Positions 41,246 to 54,465 are shown, counted from the stretch's first letter. The stretch: DNA of 64,000 bases from Blastobasis lacticolella (GCA_905147135.1 LR990056.1:9744001-9808000); one strand, 5' to 3'. Numbers and translations are program-made. The notes: generated from the sequence alone by a model not told the origin.

Positions 41246-43697
41246 GTAGCACAAGTAGCATTATAAGAGACCACGTTCGGTGTAACACGGAAAGTAAAAG
41301 CTGCACAAGACAAGTGTAACAAGGGTGTTGACAGCGCTGCTAACACTAATATAATGCTTAAATGGGCACAAATTATTCAGCCTTTGGTTCTAATTTAGTT
41401 CACATTTCTATATAAAAGCATTATATTGGAATTACTATGGGCACAAGGCTGTTTATCAGCTGTTTAATAGAACACGAGTGTCCTGTTATACAGGCTAAGC
41501 ACTAAGGAATGGTAACTGATAGTCTTAAATAACGCTTTAGGTTCACGATTACCCTTTGATGATGTTCTTAAACTTATTTTGTCATAGCTCTAACAACATA
41601 CATAAGATACAGCCGACCTGTGACATATTAATTTAGCTAAGTGACGATAAAGTGGTTATGGTGAAGGTGTTATAATTGTGTTATCTTAGTAAGTACACTT
41701 TTAACATTATAACCTGTGAAAATAACTGGGAATGCAAGTTAACTGTGAGTGTTTATATGGTTTTAGAGCAAAACTTTTACGCGCCTCGAAAATATTTCGT
41801 TTTTAATTAGAAATACAGTATTTAATACAGAAAAAAAACACGTCAAAAAATAGATGTATGTCTTTTTGTGTGACTAACATAAAATTAAACAAAGTTTTTA
41901 TTTTATATTAGAACTAGTGAATTTTTGACGTGTAATTAAAGTCAGAATTCATTAATATAAGATAAAAAAAACATTTTTTATTAGTGATAAGGTAGTAACA
42001 AAATGGCGACATTCGTATGAATCGTATGTGAACTGTTTTAATGCTAAATTAATTCCCGTGGCTGTACAAGAGTTCACCCTGGTTCCTCAGTAATGCTTAT
42101 TCCAGTAAATAATAGTTCAAGTGAACCAAAATGCAGCCTGACGGCTCTTAATAGCATTATTATGATTCACATCAATGCTAAAACCATTTATGTGAACTAC
42201 TTTAACGCATTACTTTTTAATATGAATTTTATAGTTTTAGGGATCCTCTGCAAAACATTAACCACTTACAATTCAGTAATTTTAATATACGTAATATTAC
42301 TATATTGTTAGAGCCCTCGTTATGTAACTCGCTTTTGGCTCATTTTATATCCAAACTAGTGTTTTAATACTACTATCTATTAATTATGTCTTTTTTGTCT
42401 GTTTACAGTTACAAATTAAAAAAAGCTTACAAATCGTGAACTAACATGGGTGCTTCTTTTACTGGTTCCTGCAGAAGATCAGCGTGTAGGATAAGGTTTT
42501 GCCGCCTCATGCCTTATGTGCAGATGTAGTGGTGTAAGATTAAGCATGACTTCCATGGCTGTAGCAATAACTAAACTTACTTTGTGAATTGTCCAAGCAT
42601 ATATATTATTATCAAGTGTCAAGTAACTTTTTTTAAATTGATAAATAAAATAATATAAAAAATGTAAGTCTTTTTAATCATAATGTATGTAACAAGGGTA
42701 TGAAATATTGGAAATCCTTATGTTCAACGCATACTAATTTACATTTTATTTCTACTGGGTGTAACACATCTGCACTGCGACGTCTGCTGTACGTGGTGCA
42801 TTACGGAACTGACTTCAGAAAATTATGTATTATGTATTTTGTTTATCTTCACTGGAATATCTAGATTAATTTAAATATTCATCTTCCTTCACATTTATTC
42901 AACTCATAACTTAATTTATATTATGTACGGAACCGTGTTTTGAAATATGTACTGTCGCAGTTTGATTACCTTCGCAAGAACTATGGCCTCTCGAAATGAC
43001 CGTTGAAGTGATAATATATTAATTAATGTGAACCTGATTGCAGCTTTAGGTGTTATAATATACGGAAATAATTAAAATATTACTCAATGTGCCCTAGAAT
43101 AGGTAACACAGGTTTTATTATGCGGACTATAACACTATAGTTATATTTTTATGTAGCCAATTTACAACCAAATGCTGTATTTCAGAGTTAGACATGTATT
43201 TCACAACACCTTTGGTGTTCACGTGTGTTCATACAACACTTTTAACCAGCTTTGCAAAACATGTTAAAAAGCTGTATAACAGAGTTGAGGTGAACCGATG
43301 TGTAACTTTATGCGATAAATTACTCTATTAGTACACCACTCTAAAACTGATGGCTGTATGGCAGTTCACAGTGACTCTTATTGGATGCTAGCATTTCAGT
43401 GGTATAAGTCTACACCTTTATGCAGCAATTATCATATTTTACTATCATTAAAATGCTCTTAAGCAACCAATGCAGTATAGAAATGCTAGTAGCTGTAAGA
43501 CAGTATTTTTGACATGTACACTAACTCCGAGCCCATAACAATAGTATCCGTTCCTGCTTTTATGATGCTATTATACAGACAGAAGCGTAATGCGCGGCTC
43601 TAAGTTCACGGTTGAACAATTATAAATCTTTATTAACTCGTATTGTTCTAAGTTACACCAAAAGTGATATTTTGTACTGCTACTTGTGCTTGTTGGG
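41246..43697. mobile_element. TIR element inserted in the mariner 5' UTR
   Basis: Ends CCCAAGTAGCACAAGTAGCA and, inverted, CCCAACAAGCACAAGTAGCA form ~20-bp TIRs. Interior is AT-rich with no significant ORF. On both sides mariner-type sequence resumes. Target duplication is unclear. I infer a long non-autonomous element. Confidence 0.6.
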
Positions 43698-43823
43698 CTC
43701 TTTGGCTATACTATTTGTATCTGGCTGGTTTTGGTATCAGTTAAAAGTTTGAATTATAAAGAAGATAATTACAAATTCAAATTATGAAAATGCGTTATTT
43801 TCATTTGTTTTTTTTACCGTCAA

Positions 43824-45064
43824 GATGAGTGAATCTAATGAAGAAATTAGATACATTTTAAAATTTTGCTACATAAAAGGTAAAAATGCAACGCAAGCTG
43901 CGAAAAAAATTTGCGATATTTATAGAGCTAATGCAGTGTCTGTAAGAGTAGCACAGGTTTAAGCGTTTTCAATCCGGAAATTTTGATGTCAAAGATGCAC
44001 GTCGCTCTGGTCGCCCTGTTACGGATAAATAGGATGCTACTTTTGAAAAAGTGGAGCAAGATCGCGGCATATCAGTAAATAAATAAATAAATAAGTAAAG
44101 CTTGTGCTATGGGTGCTATTTAACTGATAAACTACTTAAATACTTTTAAATACATACGTATTATACATAGTACACCCAGACCCGTAACAGAAATTAAAAT
44201 TCATCATTTCAATTTCTGCCCGGCCGGGAATCGAACCCGGGACCTCTTGCGTGGCAGACTGGCATGTTGACCACTGAACCACTCAGGTCGTCAGGAGTAG
44301 TTCCGACATAGCTGAAGAACTGAGAATTGACCACAAAACCAATTTGGCGCATTTGAAAAAAATGGGTACACATAAAAGCTCGATATTTGGGTACCTCACG
44401 AGCTATCTGAAAGAAACCTAATGAACCGTGTACTCATTTGTAATTCTTTATTACGACGTAATGAAACCGAACCATTTTTGAAGAAATTGATAACTGGTGA
44501 TGAAAAGCGGATCACGTACGACAAGAACGTGCGAAAAAGCTCATGGTCAAAGGCCGGTTAGGCTTCACAGACTGTGGCGAAACCCGGGTTAACTCGCAAC
44601 AAGGTGATGCTGTGTGTGTGGTGGGATTGGAAGGGCATTATTCATTATGAGCTGTTACCACCAGGCAGGACCATCGATTCAGAACTTTACTGCGAACAAC
44701 TGATAAGATTAAAGCAAGAAGTTGAGGTTAAGCCGGAATTAATCAACAGAAGGGGTGTGGCTTTTTATCATGATAACGGTAGACCTCACACATCTTTGAC
44801 CACTCAGCAAAAATTGAGAGAGTTTGATTAGGAGGTGTTAATGCATCCGCCGTATAGTCCTGTCCTTGCACCTTCAGATTTCCACCTGTTTCGGTCTCTT
44901 CAGAATTTTTTAGGCAGTGTCAGGTTAACATCACGAGAGGATTGCCAAAACTACTCGTCGCAGTTTTATTATCAGAAGCCCCAAAAATTCTATAGCAATG
45001 GGATCATGTCCCTACCCATAAGATGGCAAAAAGTTATCGAACAAAATGGTACCTACATACTTTA
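43824..45064 (+). pseudogene. mariner transposase, broken
   Basis: Starts MSESNEEIRYILKFCYIKGK. The HTH part shifts frame at about 43960, and a SINE splits it at about 44080-44292. The catalytic domain then reads ERNLMNRVLICNSLLRRNE, ITGDEKRITYD (first Asp region), GIIHYELLPPG, GVAFYHDNGRPHT (second Asp; usual DNARPHT) and HPPYSPVLAPSDFH (third Asp). A stop in SKAG* and another at about 44830 add further breaks, so no active transposase is made. Confidence 0.85.
44080..44292 (-). repeat. tRNA-Gly-derived SINE, copy A (inside mariner transposase)
   Basis: On the minus strand it begins GACGACCTGAGTGGTTCAGT and includes box A (TGGTTCAGTGG) and box B (GGTTCGATTCC) in a tRNA-Gly(GCC)-like head with GCCACGC in the anticodon arm. 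A body with AATTTCTGTTACGGGTCTGG follows, ending in a TTTA-type repeat. RNA polymerase III promoters are implied by the boxes. Confidence 0.85.
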
Positions 45065-45154
45065 GTTAAATGTAAATATCCTATATTAAAAATGTTTTGA
45101 ATTTTCATATAAATGCGAAGAAACTATCTCCCCAACCTATTATGTATGTGTAAA

Positions 45155-45700
45155 CTCTTTATTGCGTATAACTACATAAATAACACTAACAAAATAAAAT
45201 AAATATACATTGCAAAGGCGGTCAATCTGTCAATAAAAATACAGTTTTAAAATGTTACATTCAGGTATAAACCTTATTCCAATTAATTTTATGAAGTTGC
45301 GTAGGTATTTTATTAATAAATTTATTTGTTAACAATTTGATATTTTCTACACTGTAACAAGATATGTCCACAAGTAGATCTTTTAATCGTCCTGTAAAAG
45401 CATTGAGATTTTGTGCGCTATTTATTGCGTCAGGAAGACTGTTGTAAATCGACGGACTTATGCCATTTATCTGTTCATTTTCGACTGTGGTTGTCAGCGT
45501 ACGTGGGTAAGGTGTGCAAGTTATTCCTAACATATTTGTATGCCACTCATATGACACATTAGCAAGTTAATATATTTGTATGCGAAAGAGTTTGCCGGAT
45601 AGTCAAACGGTTTGTGGCATATTATGCGCATCGCTCGATTTTGCAGTGTTAATACCCTATTTCGGTCAGCAGCGGAGCCCCACCAGCCAATAGAGTGAAA
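45155..45700 (-). mobile_element. CR1-like LINE 3' fragment
   Basis: Minus-strand open frame at 45557-45261 has ISPSIYNSLPDAINSAQNL and FTGRLKDLLVDI, the ORF2 C-terminus seen in CR1-group LINEs (compare 6070-6327). Further left is an A/T-rich 3' end. 5'-truncated. Confidence 0.65.
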
Positions 45701-45819
45701 TTAGCCATTATACGCTTTTTGGGTTGTCTTTGGACAGGCAAAAAGCAAGTCTACCCAATGCGTAGCAAGAATGCAAAATTTAGTTTGATTGACGACAGAA
45801 AACTAAAACTAACAATTAT

Positions 45820-46063
45820 TTTTTTTTGGACAAATTCACACAACGCCATCTAGCCCCAAAGTAAGCAATGCTTGTGTTATGGGTGCTAGATAACTGATAA
45901 ACTACTTATATACTTTTAAATACACACTTATTATACATAGAACACCCAGACCCGTAACAGAAATTAAAATTCATCATTACAATGCCTGCCCGGCCGGGAA
46001 TCGAACCCGGGACCTCTTGCGTGGCAGACCAGGCATGTTGACCACTGAACCACTCAGGTCGTC
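45820..46063 (-). repeat. tRNA-Gly-derived SINE, copy B
   Basis: Same head and body as copy A, longer at its 3' end (reading into TTTGGGGCTAGATGGCG and TGTGTGAATTTGTCC). The tRNA part has two extra bases near AGACCAGGCATG. Confidence 0.85.
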
Positions 46064-47880
46064 AGGTTTTATGTAACGATTGAAAATTGAATTAGTTTCA
46101 ATCGTGTGATGACTATTTATTCGACTAATTAGTTTTAATTTTTAGCCATGATTAATAGTTTTGATTAAAATTCCAGCAAGTAAAACAAATAAAAGGTAAG
46201 TACAAAAAGGTAGGTAAATTCCGGTAGGTATTATGAAAATATTATAAAGAAAACCCTATGCTCTAAGATTGCATGAGATGAGATATCTCTAACAATATAG
46301 TATTATATTATTAATATTATTAGTATTATTAACTATTGCGTGGTAAAGACGATAAAAAATATTTGTTGGTAATAGTTTAGCAGTTATTAAGCGGCGCTTA
46401 GGAATACCTACGATTAAGATAGAATACGCCACAGCGCACAGTGCTCCACTCCTATACAAGCGATTGCTCGTAATGCAATAAGTCAGAAAATCACCAAATA
46501 CCGTTGTAAATCTGTGTGCTTATTACTTAAAGGTATGTGGAACAGGACACACAGGACATTCTGTTGAGTGGTTTCCACTTCAAAAAAAAATATATAAAAA
46601 TAAAATAGACATTATTTTAATTATTATTTAAACGAATTTTCTGCCATTAGCCATACGCAATTGTACCTACTTAAAGAAAGTGTTCATGTTTTTACCAGAC
46701 TTTGTCCATTTTTTGGAGGACACCATACAAAACACGGTACAAGTTGCACTTGAAAAAGTGATATCTATGTTCCGAGGTACAAATTGCCCTAAGTAAAATA
46801 TATTTAGCATTATAAAAGTTAAACACATTAATAAAAAAAAATTTTTGAGTTTCCAACTACCACTTTTTTTTCCTGGTCTTCGAAAGTTGATATAGAAAAT
46901 TCAAAGGCAACGAAAACAATGACAACTTTACGATCATCTTAATTTAAAGCAGTCGGTAATATCACAATTAAAATAATACATTTTAAAAGTCTTTCAAAGT
47001 TGTCCAACAAACTAGTTTTAAAATATCTACCCATCGCATGGGTCGTCATGGATGTAGGCCCGAGAAACTAGTTTCCCCGTTATCCAACAAACTAGATTTA
47101 AAATATCTACCCATACAGCCTCATCCAGCTATCTATTTTTGATTTATCAGTAACTATAAATTATTTAGGTCAACTTGGAATAATACAACTGTACTCACTT
47201 GAATCTTCAAAAATAATTGAAAATTTGAAAATTACTTGTGAGCGGAGCAACTCCGGGTTAAACACTGACTGACCCAGTTCTCGAGGTATTTTTATTTATA
47301 TATTGAGCGTTGACATAAAACACTACAACAAAATTACAATTAAGTCAAGTGCAAGTCGCATTTTCACACCAAGGGTGTGTCGAACAGTATAATAGAGTAA
47401 TAAAGAAAAAATATATAATAGTACGGTACCCTACGTGCTACGGGTGCGGCCACAAATTAGTATTGCTCCAATCTTCGGGTCGGCAAAACTGCCGACTAGC
47501 TTAGTAGAAAGGCCATACGAATGGTCGACGACGCCACACTCACAAGCAAATTAGAATTATGAGAAAAGCTTCATAGTCGAACACTCTGAAAACGCATCAA
47601 CGCGCGTTCGTGCGGATCGGTAGTTTTTTTTCTTTCACACATTTGACATGGGCTGCGGGTCAGATAAGTTTTTGGCGCTGTACTTTCTACATAAAAATGC
47701 GTCAAATAGGCCGCTGCTGTGAAGTGAGTTCTCCAGGATTGTCAAATAGGTATTCCGCTACTCAGTTCTCAAATTATTTTTCGCCTAAATAATATAATTT
47801 CATGAAAAGATTATAACAATTTGGAGAATTCCTAAATTTTTATTGTATATAAAATAATATAAAAATTACACATATTTCCA
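46064..47880. other. AT-rich intergenic stretch
   Basis: No coding feature recognised. At 46998-47037 and 47078-47116 the same ~36-base segment (ATCCAACAAACTAG, AAAATATCTACCCAT) occurs twice, a direct duplication of ~79 bases. A fragment with GAGCGGAGCAACTCCGGGTT near 47243 is a common moth repeat end. Confidence 0.45.
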
Positions 47881-47884
47881 AATT

Positions 47885-48085
47885 TCGCCAGAATGAATGC
47901 TGCGCTCCAATTTGCCAATCGCCTCAACAATATTTTTTGAGTCGGTGATATTCTTTGTTATGACTTTTATGAATGACGTTCTATGACGGATAAAAGACAT
48001 GGCATAAGTTGCCATACAGAGATTTTTATTTTATTTATTTATATATATAAAAAGCGATTCGGACTTAGCGTGGTCCTACTATAGT
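47885..48085. repeat. Partial copy of the TATAGTAGGACC TIR family
   Basis: GACTTTTATGAATGACGTTC and AGCGATTCGGACTTAGCGTG match 31150-31306 and end with the family terminus (inverted CCTACTATA). The other end is missing. Confidence 0.7.
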
Positions 48086-48612
48086 ACTTACTAACACTTA
48101 ACAGAAAAGGAAAATAGAGAAAAAGAAATCAGAATGCAAACAAGAATACCTGATCGTGCCGAAATAGTAATCTCAACTACACAGAACTACCTATCCTAAT
48201 ATACCTATTACAAATTATATGTAATGCCTATATACATAGATTCGTCTAATATCCACCGGGAGGTCATTCCAGAGACTAATTGTTGTTAAGAAAAACGAAT
48301 TAGAAAGAAAACCTGTACATTGAATTGAAAAGTTTAAGCAGCGAGTATCAGATAATCGAAGGTTGCGCTCTTAAGTATTACTGATATACTGAAATTGGGA
48401 CTTCAAGCATTCAGGGACAGCCGGGTCGTAGAGAATAGAAAAAAGGAGACCATGAACTCGCAGGTTGCAGCGGTGTCTGATAGGGAGCCATTTAAGCTTA
48501 GCACGAAAGGTTTAAACGTGATCATATTTGTCAACGATGCCACGGTGGATGAACGGTGGATGCCAAGGAGACTATCCAATTTATTCAATTGGTCCTAATT
48601 TACGTCGTAGTA

Positions 48613-48900
48613 GCATCATCATCATCATCGTCCTAGCGTTTATCCCGGCCGCTGCCAGGGTCCGCTTTTCTACTCATTTTCCTCCACTTCGCCCGGTCTT
48701 CGGCATCCTCGCGTCGTAGGCCGTTGGCTCTCGCATCCGACTCAGCAATGTCAATCCATCGCTTCTTGGGTTGCCCAAGGGGCCTCTTGCCTGATACAAG
48801 TTTCAGGAACCTATTTCCCACGTATCTCTGAGGCTTACGTACCACGTGACCAAACCAGTGCAGGCGAGACTGCTTGATCTTATTTACGTTGGAGTAGCAT
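48613..48900 (-). mobile_element. RTE LINE 3' fragment with (ATC)n
   Basis: Minus strand reads LHWFGHVVRKPQRYVGNR, RPLGQPKKRWIDIAESDARA and RANGLRREDAEDRAKW, the RTE ORF2 C-terminus, ending in (GAT)6 on the minus strand. The adjoining sequence beyond 48900 is unrelated. This is a family different from the 34803 copy and close to the 12915-15341 one. Confidence 0.8.
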
Positions 48901-49019
48901 ACATCAGCATAATCTATTATAGGTAAAATAAGGAATTGAACTAGTAAAATTCTATACACATAATAAAACTGTAACAGGTCCAATTCTGTAAAGTGACCAT
49001 ATTTAAAAAAAAATTATAG

Positions 49020-49465
49020 TAGGGTACTCTATAAACGATACTCTAGCCAAAACTGTATTTTTTTTTCTTTTTTTTTGTCTGTCTGTCTGTAATTTGGCCG
49101 CGCATCACTCCGATAGTACTGAATGAATTCAAATGAAACTTGGTATGATTTGAGTTCATTCTACGAGGTAAGACACTCGATACTTTTTATTCCGAAATTC
49201 ATCAACGGTTCCCTTGGGAGAGGGGATGGAAATCAAAATGTGTACTTAGTTGTAATTCATGTGTCGCACATAGGAAAATCACTCAGTCACTCAGTGAGTC
49301 ATGTTGTACAAATCGAAGAGTTTGTACCTAGCATCGTTATTCTTAATGACGGGTGGAGTGGGATATCAGACATTCGCAAAGGCTTTCTTGGTATCCGAAA
49401 AATAAATCGGGTTAGTATATCTGGACAGTCCACACAGGCGGAGCCGCGGGTGGAAAGTTAGTAAT
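49020..49465. repeat. Lepidopteran interspersed repeat with GTCT run
   Basis: Begins with TAGTAGGGTACTCTATAAAC, a T-rich run and GTCTGTCTGTCTGT, then ATCACTCCGATAGTACTGAA, and ends CGGAGCCGCGGGTGGAAAGT TAGTAA. That terminus is shared by very common moth repeats. A short ORF in it is not convincing. Confidence 0.5.
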
Positions 49466-49759
49466 TGAATTATTATTCTGAGATTTATTCAGCCTTTACA
49501 GGTTTTTTTGCATTTTTTATAATTATTGAATTGTTTTATTCGAGGTTCTTTAATTCCATTATATTACGTTCCAGAGTATGGTAATTACTAAGCAATGTGT
49601 TGAATTAAACACGTAATACTTACGAAATACGTAAGCTGTTTGTTAAACTGCGATGGTGACCCGGCGGCCGAATACAATGCGAAGTTTATCATTACATCCG
49701 CAAATTACAATTACAAATTACAAGTGCGATTAAAACACAGATTTATATGTCACACCTAC

Positions 49760-50640
49760 AGAATTAGTTAGCAACAATGCAACGTCTGTTCGCACATCGC
49801 GCAGGCGGGGCACGCCGCCTCCACCGCCTCATCGATTCCCGGCCACCACACGTAACTACGGGCCGTATTTTTTGTCTTGACTAATGTGGAAATCATGAGG
49901 CTCTCGTAGTACCTTTTCCCTACACTTTTTGGGTGACTCGATGTCCCCATAGCGAACAACCTAACTCTTCGTACAGTTCAGTTCTACGTTTCCAATATGG
50001 CTTCAGTTCTTTGATTTCTACTTCCTGCGGCCAGCCGTCTCGAACATATGTTAAGACTTTACTCGTTTCGTGTTTTACTGTATTAAAATCAAGTAACAGA
50101 ACTTCCGAGGCGAAATGCAAGTAAGTTTGCTCTGGGTAGTTACAATGATTTTTTGCATTTTTATGTTGCAATCATTCTCGACAACGCGTCCGCTGTCTTT
50201 CTATCAGAACACACATACTCGATATTAAAGTCATACGCCGAAAAGCGCCCAACGCTGGAGACGGCTAGTCGTCATACTGCGAGCAGAGCGTGCGAGGGCT
50301 AACCTGAGGTTTGTGGTCAGTCTTGTGTATTTGGCTGTAGGTCTGTTCGGCGGTGCCAACGCAACCGGGCGCTCCTCGTTGGCGCTCGGCTGCCGCTGCG
50401 CCAGTACTGCCCCAACCCCGTGCGCGAAGGCATCTCTCGTCAGCACCACTGGCTACGCCCCATTATAGTGGGCCAGTGCCGACGTATGTAACAAATTTTG
50501 TATCACTTTGATAAATGCGGCTTTTTGCTCGCTACCCCACTGCCAATCCCTATTCTTCTTTAGGAACTTATATAGTGGAGAAGTTTTACTACATAAATTT
50601 TTAACAAATCTTCCGTAAAACTACACCATTTCTAAAAATA
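49760..50640 (-). mobile_element. Ty3/gypsy pol fragment, decayed
   Basis: Minus strand: YGRFVKNLCSKTSPLYKFLK (about 50600), then RNase H DAFAHGVGAVLAQRQP (about 50410), a linker, and the integrase zinc-finger region RSYVWWPGIDEAVEAACPAC (about 49850). Stops and shifts break it, and no LTR was assigned. Unrelated to the errantivirus-like element at the right edge. Confidence 0.75.
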
Positions 50641-50949
50641 TCTTAGCTCTGAAAAATGTTTAGGTTCAATTAATTTATAATATGTTTAATTTTAACTTTA
50701 TCGGCACAAATACCATTTTCATCGATAATATATCACAAATATTTGACTTGTTTAGTGACCTTGATTGGTTGACCAGAATTGACCTTAATCAACCTTTACT
50801 AGGCCCATTAAACTTAGGCCCTGTTCTTTGTCTACACTTAGGTTACAACCAGTATCAGGGTGCCCAGCGTTGACGAATGTATGGTAAAGCGGATGTGTTG
50901 AATGGCAGCAGTTTTGTGGAGACAGCTATCGACTAATCCATCGTTAATT

Positions 50950-51056
50950 AATCTATTCGATTATTTTTATTTTATTTTTGTTTTATTTTTATTTTATTTT
51001 TATTGTATTTTCATTTTATTTTTATTTTATTTTTATTTTATTTTTATTTTATTTTA
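50950..51056. repeat. (TTTTA)n microsatellite
   Basis: About 100 bases of ATTTT-type pentamers with few interruptions. Confidence 0.9.
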
Positions 51057-51189
51057 TATTTTATAGTTTTTAATTCACGTAGAACTTGGTATCAATAGTT
51101 AAATGGTTACGATACATATGTATTATACAATACAAACATATAGGTACGTAGTGGTAGGTATATGTATATAGATATGACGTATCCGATCA

Positions 51190-51335
51190 ATAGTATGTTA
51201 TCATGTGGTCATAGTACGGACTCATGACGAAGAAAACGGAAGTGGGAGTGCGCCCTCTGGTGGGCCGTGCTGACAGAGTCTCGACGGCACGACTCGGGCG
51301 GAGTGGCTGGCGGCCATTCTTGGCGCGACCGCCGC
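51190..51335. repeat. Interspersed GC-rich repeat, copy 2 (inverted)
   Basis: Inverted counterpart of 21964-22110 (ATGACGAAGAAAACGGAAGT, GTCTCGACGGCACGACTCGG). Continues past the shared part into GAGCAGTGACGTTTCTTGAA, which copy 1 lacks. Confidence 0.7.
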
Positions 51336-51675
51336 CGAGCAGTGACGTTTCTTGAAACTGTCTCCACATTTCGTTTATAGAAAGTGTTATTTACGTTTAA
51401 AAAAAAGTTATTTTAAAATCACTTTTGAAATAAGATAGTAAATTACCTCAACTGCCTACATTGTATTACCGCTCTGATTTCAAGTGAAATTATAAGTGAT
51501 GTGCAAAAATGAATTGGAATAAATACAGTGGAGTAAATGTGAACCTTTTCTTTAATTTATCTGGACGAATACGATCTAATACTGATATCACCACCCTGAT
51601 GATAATGATCGTGATACACCCCTTTCCTTCACGCAACGACATCAGAAGCGGCGATGACGAACGCAACGCCCAAGA

Positions 51676-51939
51676 GATAAATAAATAAATAATCGTGGAC
51701 AAATTCACACAGCGCCATCTAGCCCCAAACTAAGCAAAGCTTGTGCTATGGGTCCTAGCTAACTGGTATACTACATATATGTATACTTTTTTTAAATACA
51801 TACTTATCATACATAGAACACCCAGATCCGTAACAGAAATTAAAATTCATCATTTTAAATTTCTGCCCGGCCGGGAATCGAACCCGGGACCTCTTGCGTG
51901 GCTGACTGGCATGTTGACCACTGAACCACTCAGGTCGTC
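51676..51939 (-). repeat. tRNA-Gly-derived SINE, copy C
   Basis: Same head and body as copies A and B, ending on its 3' side in TTATTTATTTATT. Box A and box B are intact (TGGTTCAGTGG, GGTTCGATTCC). Confidence 0.85.
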
Positions 51940-54465
51940 GGTACTCAGATGGTATGATGAAAAGCGACAAAGAAAATGCAGCTACGCTACGTGGAAGCGT
52001 AATAATAAAAGGAAAGTGATTACTCGATCCAATTGAGTTGCCAACATAAAAATTTAAAATGATTTAACACTTTTAAAGCGCAGCCAACAGTACAAAAACC
52101 CCGAGATATAAGACAGAGACTGCGACAGAGAGATTGCGGGATTTATAAAGTAAACAACAAATCATCTGTACCAAATGGGTCATGGTCAAGGCAGACCCCG
52201 GGCCTTTGAGAGCACCACTGGGATATTGACACCATTATTAAATATCGAGTGAAACTTACTATTTATTTATTTATTTGTTGGAGTACCAACAGCTGTACAT
52301 TCCAATGTATAAAGTTCTAGTATAAAACAGTAAGCCTCGGTAAGTAAACAATAGGTCCTCGCCAGAAAAGTCATCATATGTAAAAAAGTACACAAGCACA
52401 CAAACACGCAGTAGCGCGTAAAATAGGGACTTAGGTAAATTATCAAAAAGTTTTAAAACGAGAAAATTATAATAAGAAATAGAGAAGTACATATCTAACA
52501 CCTACAGCTATAGTAGGTACAAACAAGAATCACACAAACAACATACACCTTGACTTAATGGAATGCCGCCAAAGAATGACCGCGTTAACAACCGCCGTAC
52601 AGATTCGAGTTTACTATTAAATAAATCCAAGTCATGATCCTTGCACAAACCATTAAACAAACTACAAGAATGTATTACGCCGATAATTAGTACATGGATT
52701 CAAAATTCAATTCAAAATTTCTTTATTAATTAGGACATTAAATATCTCTTTCAATCGTCAAAAAGGAGAGGAAAGGGTAGTTAAGTAGGAAGGAAACACA
52801 CAGTGACACGCTGACCGCCCTATGGCCGTAGATAACGTATCCCTCGCCAACCACGACCGAACCGTGCTCGACAATGCCAGGCAGAGCCGGAACGCTATAT
52901 TATATTATATAGGTATGTCTAGTGTAATTAAGAAAAACCACCTAAAACTACAGCAAGAGTAAGCCAGTCCACCAAGGCAGCACCCGTTCACGAGTATAAC
53001 GCAGGGCCCAGCCATCGTCCAATTCAACCATATTTGAGGGAAAAGAGCGACCCGGCCGCCCGGACGCCACCCATATATTTCAACAATTTGAATTTCCGTA
53101 AAATAGCATTCGTTACATTTAGTTAAGGTTACAAAATTATCCGTCAAATTATAGTGTACTGTTATAGTTTTGATCCTTTTGTATTTTTATTGTAAATATT
53201 ATATTTAATGATATTTTTGTGTTCAGGTGTGTCTAAAAGCAGTGCGGCGCTTCTGTATTGTATTGTAGTAGAGAGCTATATTATCCAGTCACATTACGCA
53301 ATGTACGACTACTATTCAGGCTGGAGAAATGAAACCCAGGATCAAAGAATTTTGAAAAATATGATATTATTAAGATCTATCAAGGTCGCTGGTCGAACAG
53401 AGAGAGAATCAGAAGGTGCATCAGTGTTGTGGTTAATAAATTAATAAAAGTAAATTTATACCAGACTTTTATTTCAAGTTTCAATACTTTCCCTCATTCT
53501 CAATCTTCCACCATAATATGACAGCTGAAGTGGGTACTCAGTTTAACAGTAGGTAACTTATTGTTGCTAGAGCAGTAGTTCCCATAATACAAAACTATAC
53601 TATTTAATATTACCTTCTCCAGATGAAAGGGTCTGTCTGTGGGAGAGATCTGTTGAAATTTTTTAGATGATTTAGTGTCTGATTAAAATAGTCGTGTATT
53701 AAACCTCCCATTTTATCCATTTTGCTATCTTACTTAGAGATGGACTTATGTTAATCTTGATTTCACTATATATTACTAATCAGTGAGTGAAAAAATCTAG
53801 ATGAAACTTACTGAATGGGTAACCATGATCCAATCTTGTGTGTGTATGGATAACCTGATAGCAGGGTCGCGGAGGTCAGATGGCAGTCGCTCCACTGTAA
53901 ATCTGATCTGCCAAATCCTGGATCATGGTCAAGGCGGACCTCGGGCTCTCGTGCGCGAGAGCACAAACGGGACATGAACGTCAAGATGAAATATTACAAA
54001 TCACTAGCTATACTGAACTAGCACTCTCGGCTGATGTGGTTTAAGCCCAGCATTGGACTGTCGTAGGTAGGTGGAGATTGTAGTTGTAGGAAGACGCGTT
54101 GTAGTCGTGCGATATGATATAAAATATTAACAAGTATCAAATTTTCTAGTCAAAGTATACGAGACACAGACAGACATAAACAAATAAGACATAGAGGCAA
54201 AGCACAGACGTGAAAATACAATTTTTTAATATTCTAAGTTCACAGACTGATACAGAACAATGATACCATGTAAACGATGGTAGCGCCCTCATTTTTTTCA
54301 CGACTTTCTTGCCAGACTATACAATATTATTATCAGTTTAGAGCAAGTAGATATGATGGAAAAGTATTCAGATATACTACTATATACTTTAAATTATAGT
54401 CAGAAGGCGATGCATTTCAATCATGATTGTGATGGACTTCAACTTATTTGTCAGTTTGACAAATT
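51940..54465. other. Intergenic stretch with repeat ends, no recognised gene
   Basis: A TTTATTTATTTATTTG run at 52260 and the AATTCAAAATTTCTTTATTA block at 52709 look like minus-strand LINE 3' ends; GCCCAGCATTGGACTGTCG at 54040 is like an RTE-type tail. A 78-codon plus ORF at 53208-53444 resembles nothing I know. Confidence 0.35.

Larger units (their letters stand above)
41191..45143 (+). mobile_element. mariner-like transposon, expanded by two nested insertions
   Basis: The left end TATTAGGGTGGTGAAAAAGT and the inverted right end TAATAGGTTGGGGAGATAGT (about 45125-45143) look like mariner termini. Mariners are about 1.3 kb; this copy spans ~3.95 kb because a 2.4-kb TIR element occupies its 5' UTR and a SINE interrupts the transposase. 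It belongs to no host gene. Confidence 0.7.

Noticed and set aside
44210..44292. tRNA gene (Gly-like) on the minus strand, also at 45980 and 51865
   Set aside because: The tRNA-like part is joined to a constant non-tRNA body in all three places, has a mismatched acceptor stem and sits inside repeat copies; it is a SINE head, not a tRNA gene.
50950..51056. CRISPR-like or satellite array
   Set aside because: A pentanucleotide microsatellite without spacers; no CRISPR array is expected in or visible within this insect DNA.
53208..53444. 78-codon plus-strand ORF
   Set aside because: No recognisable motif, no neighbouring exon or control signal; left as unassigned.
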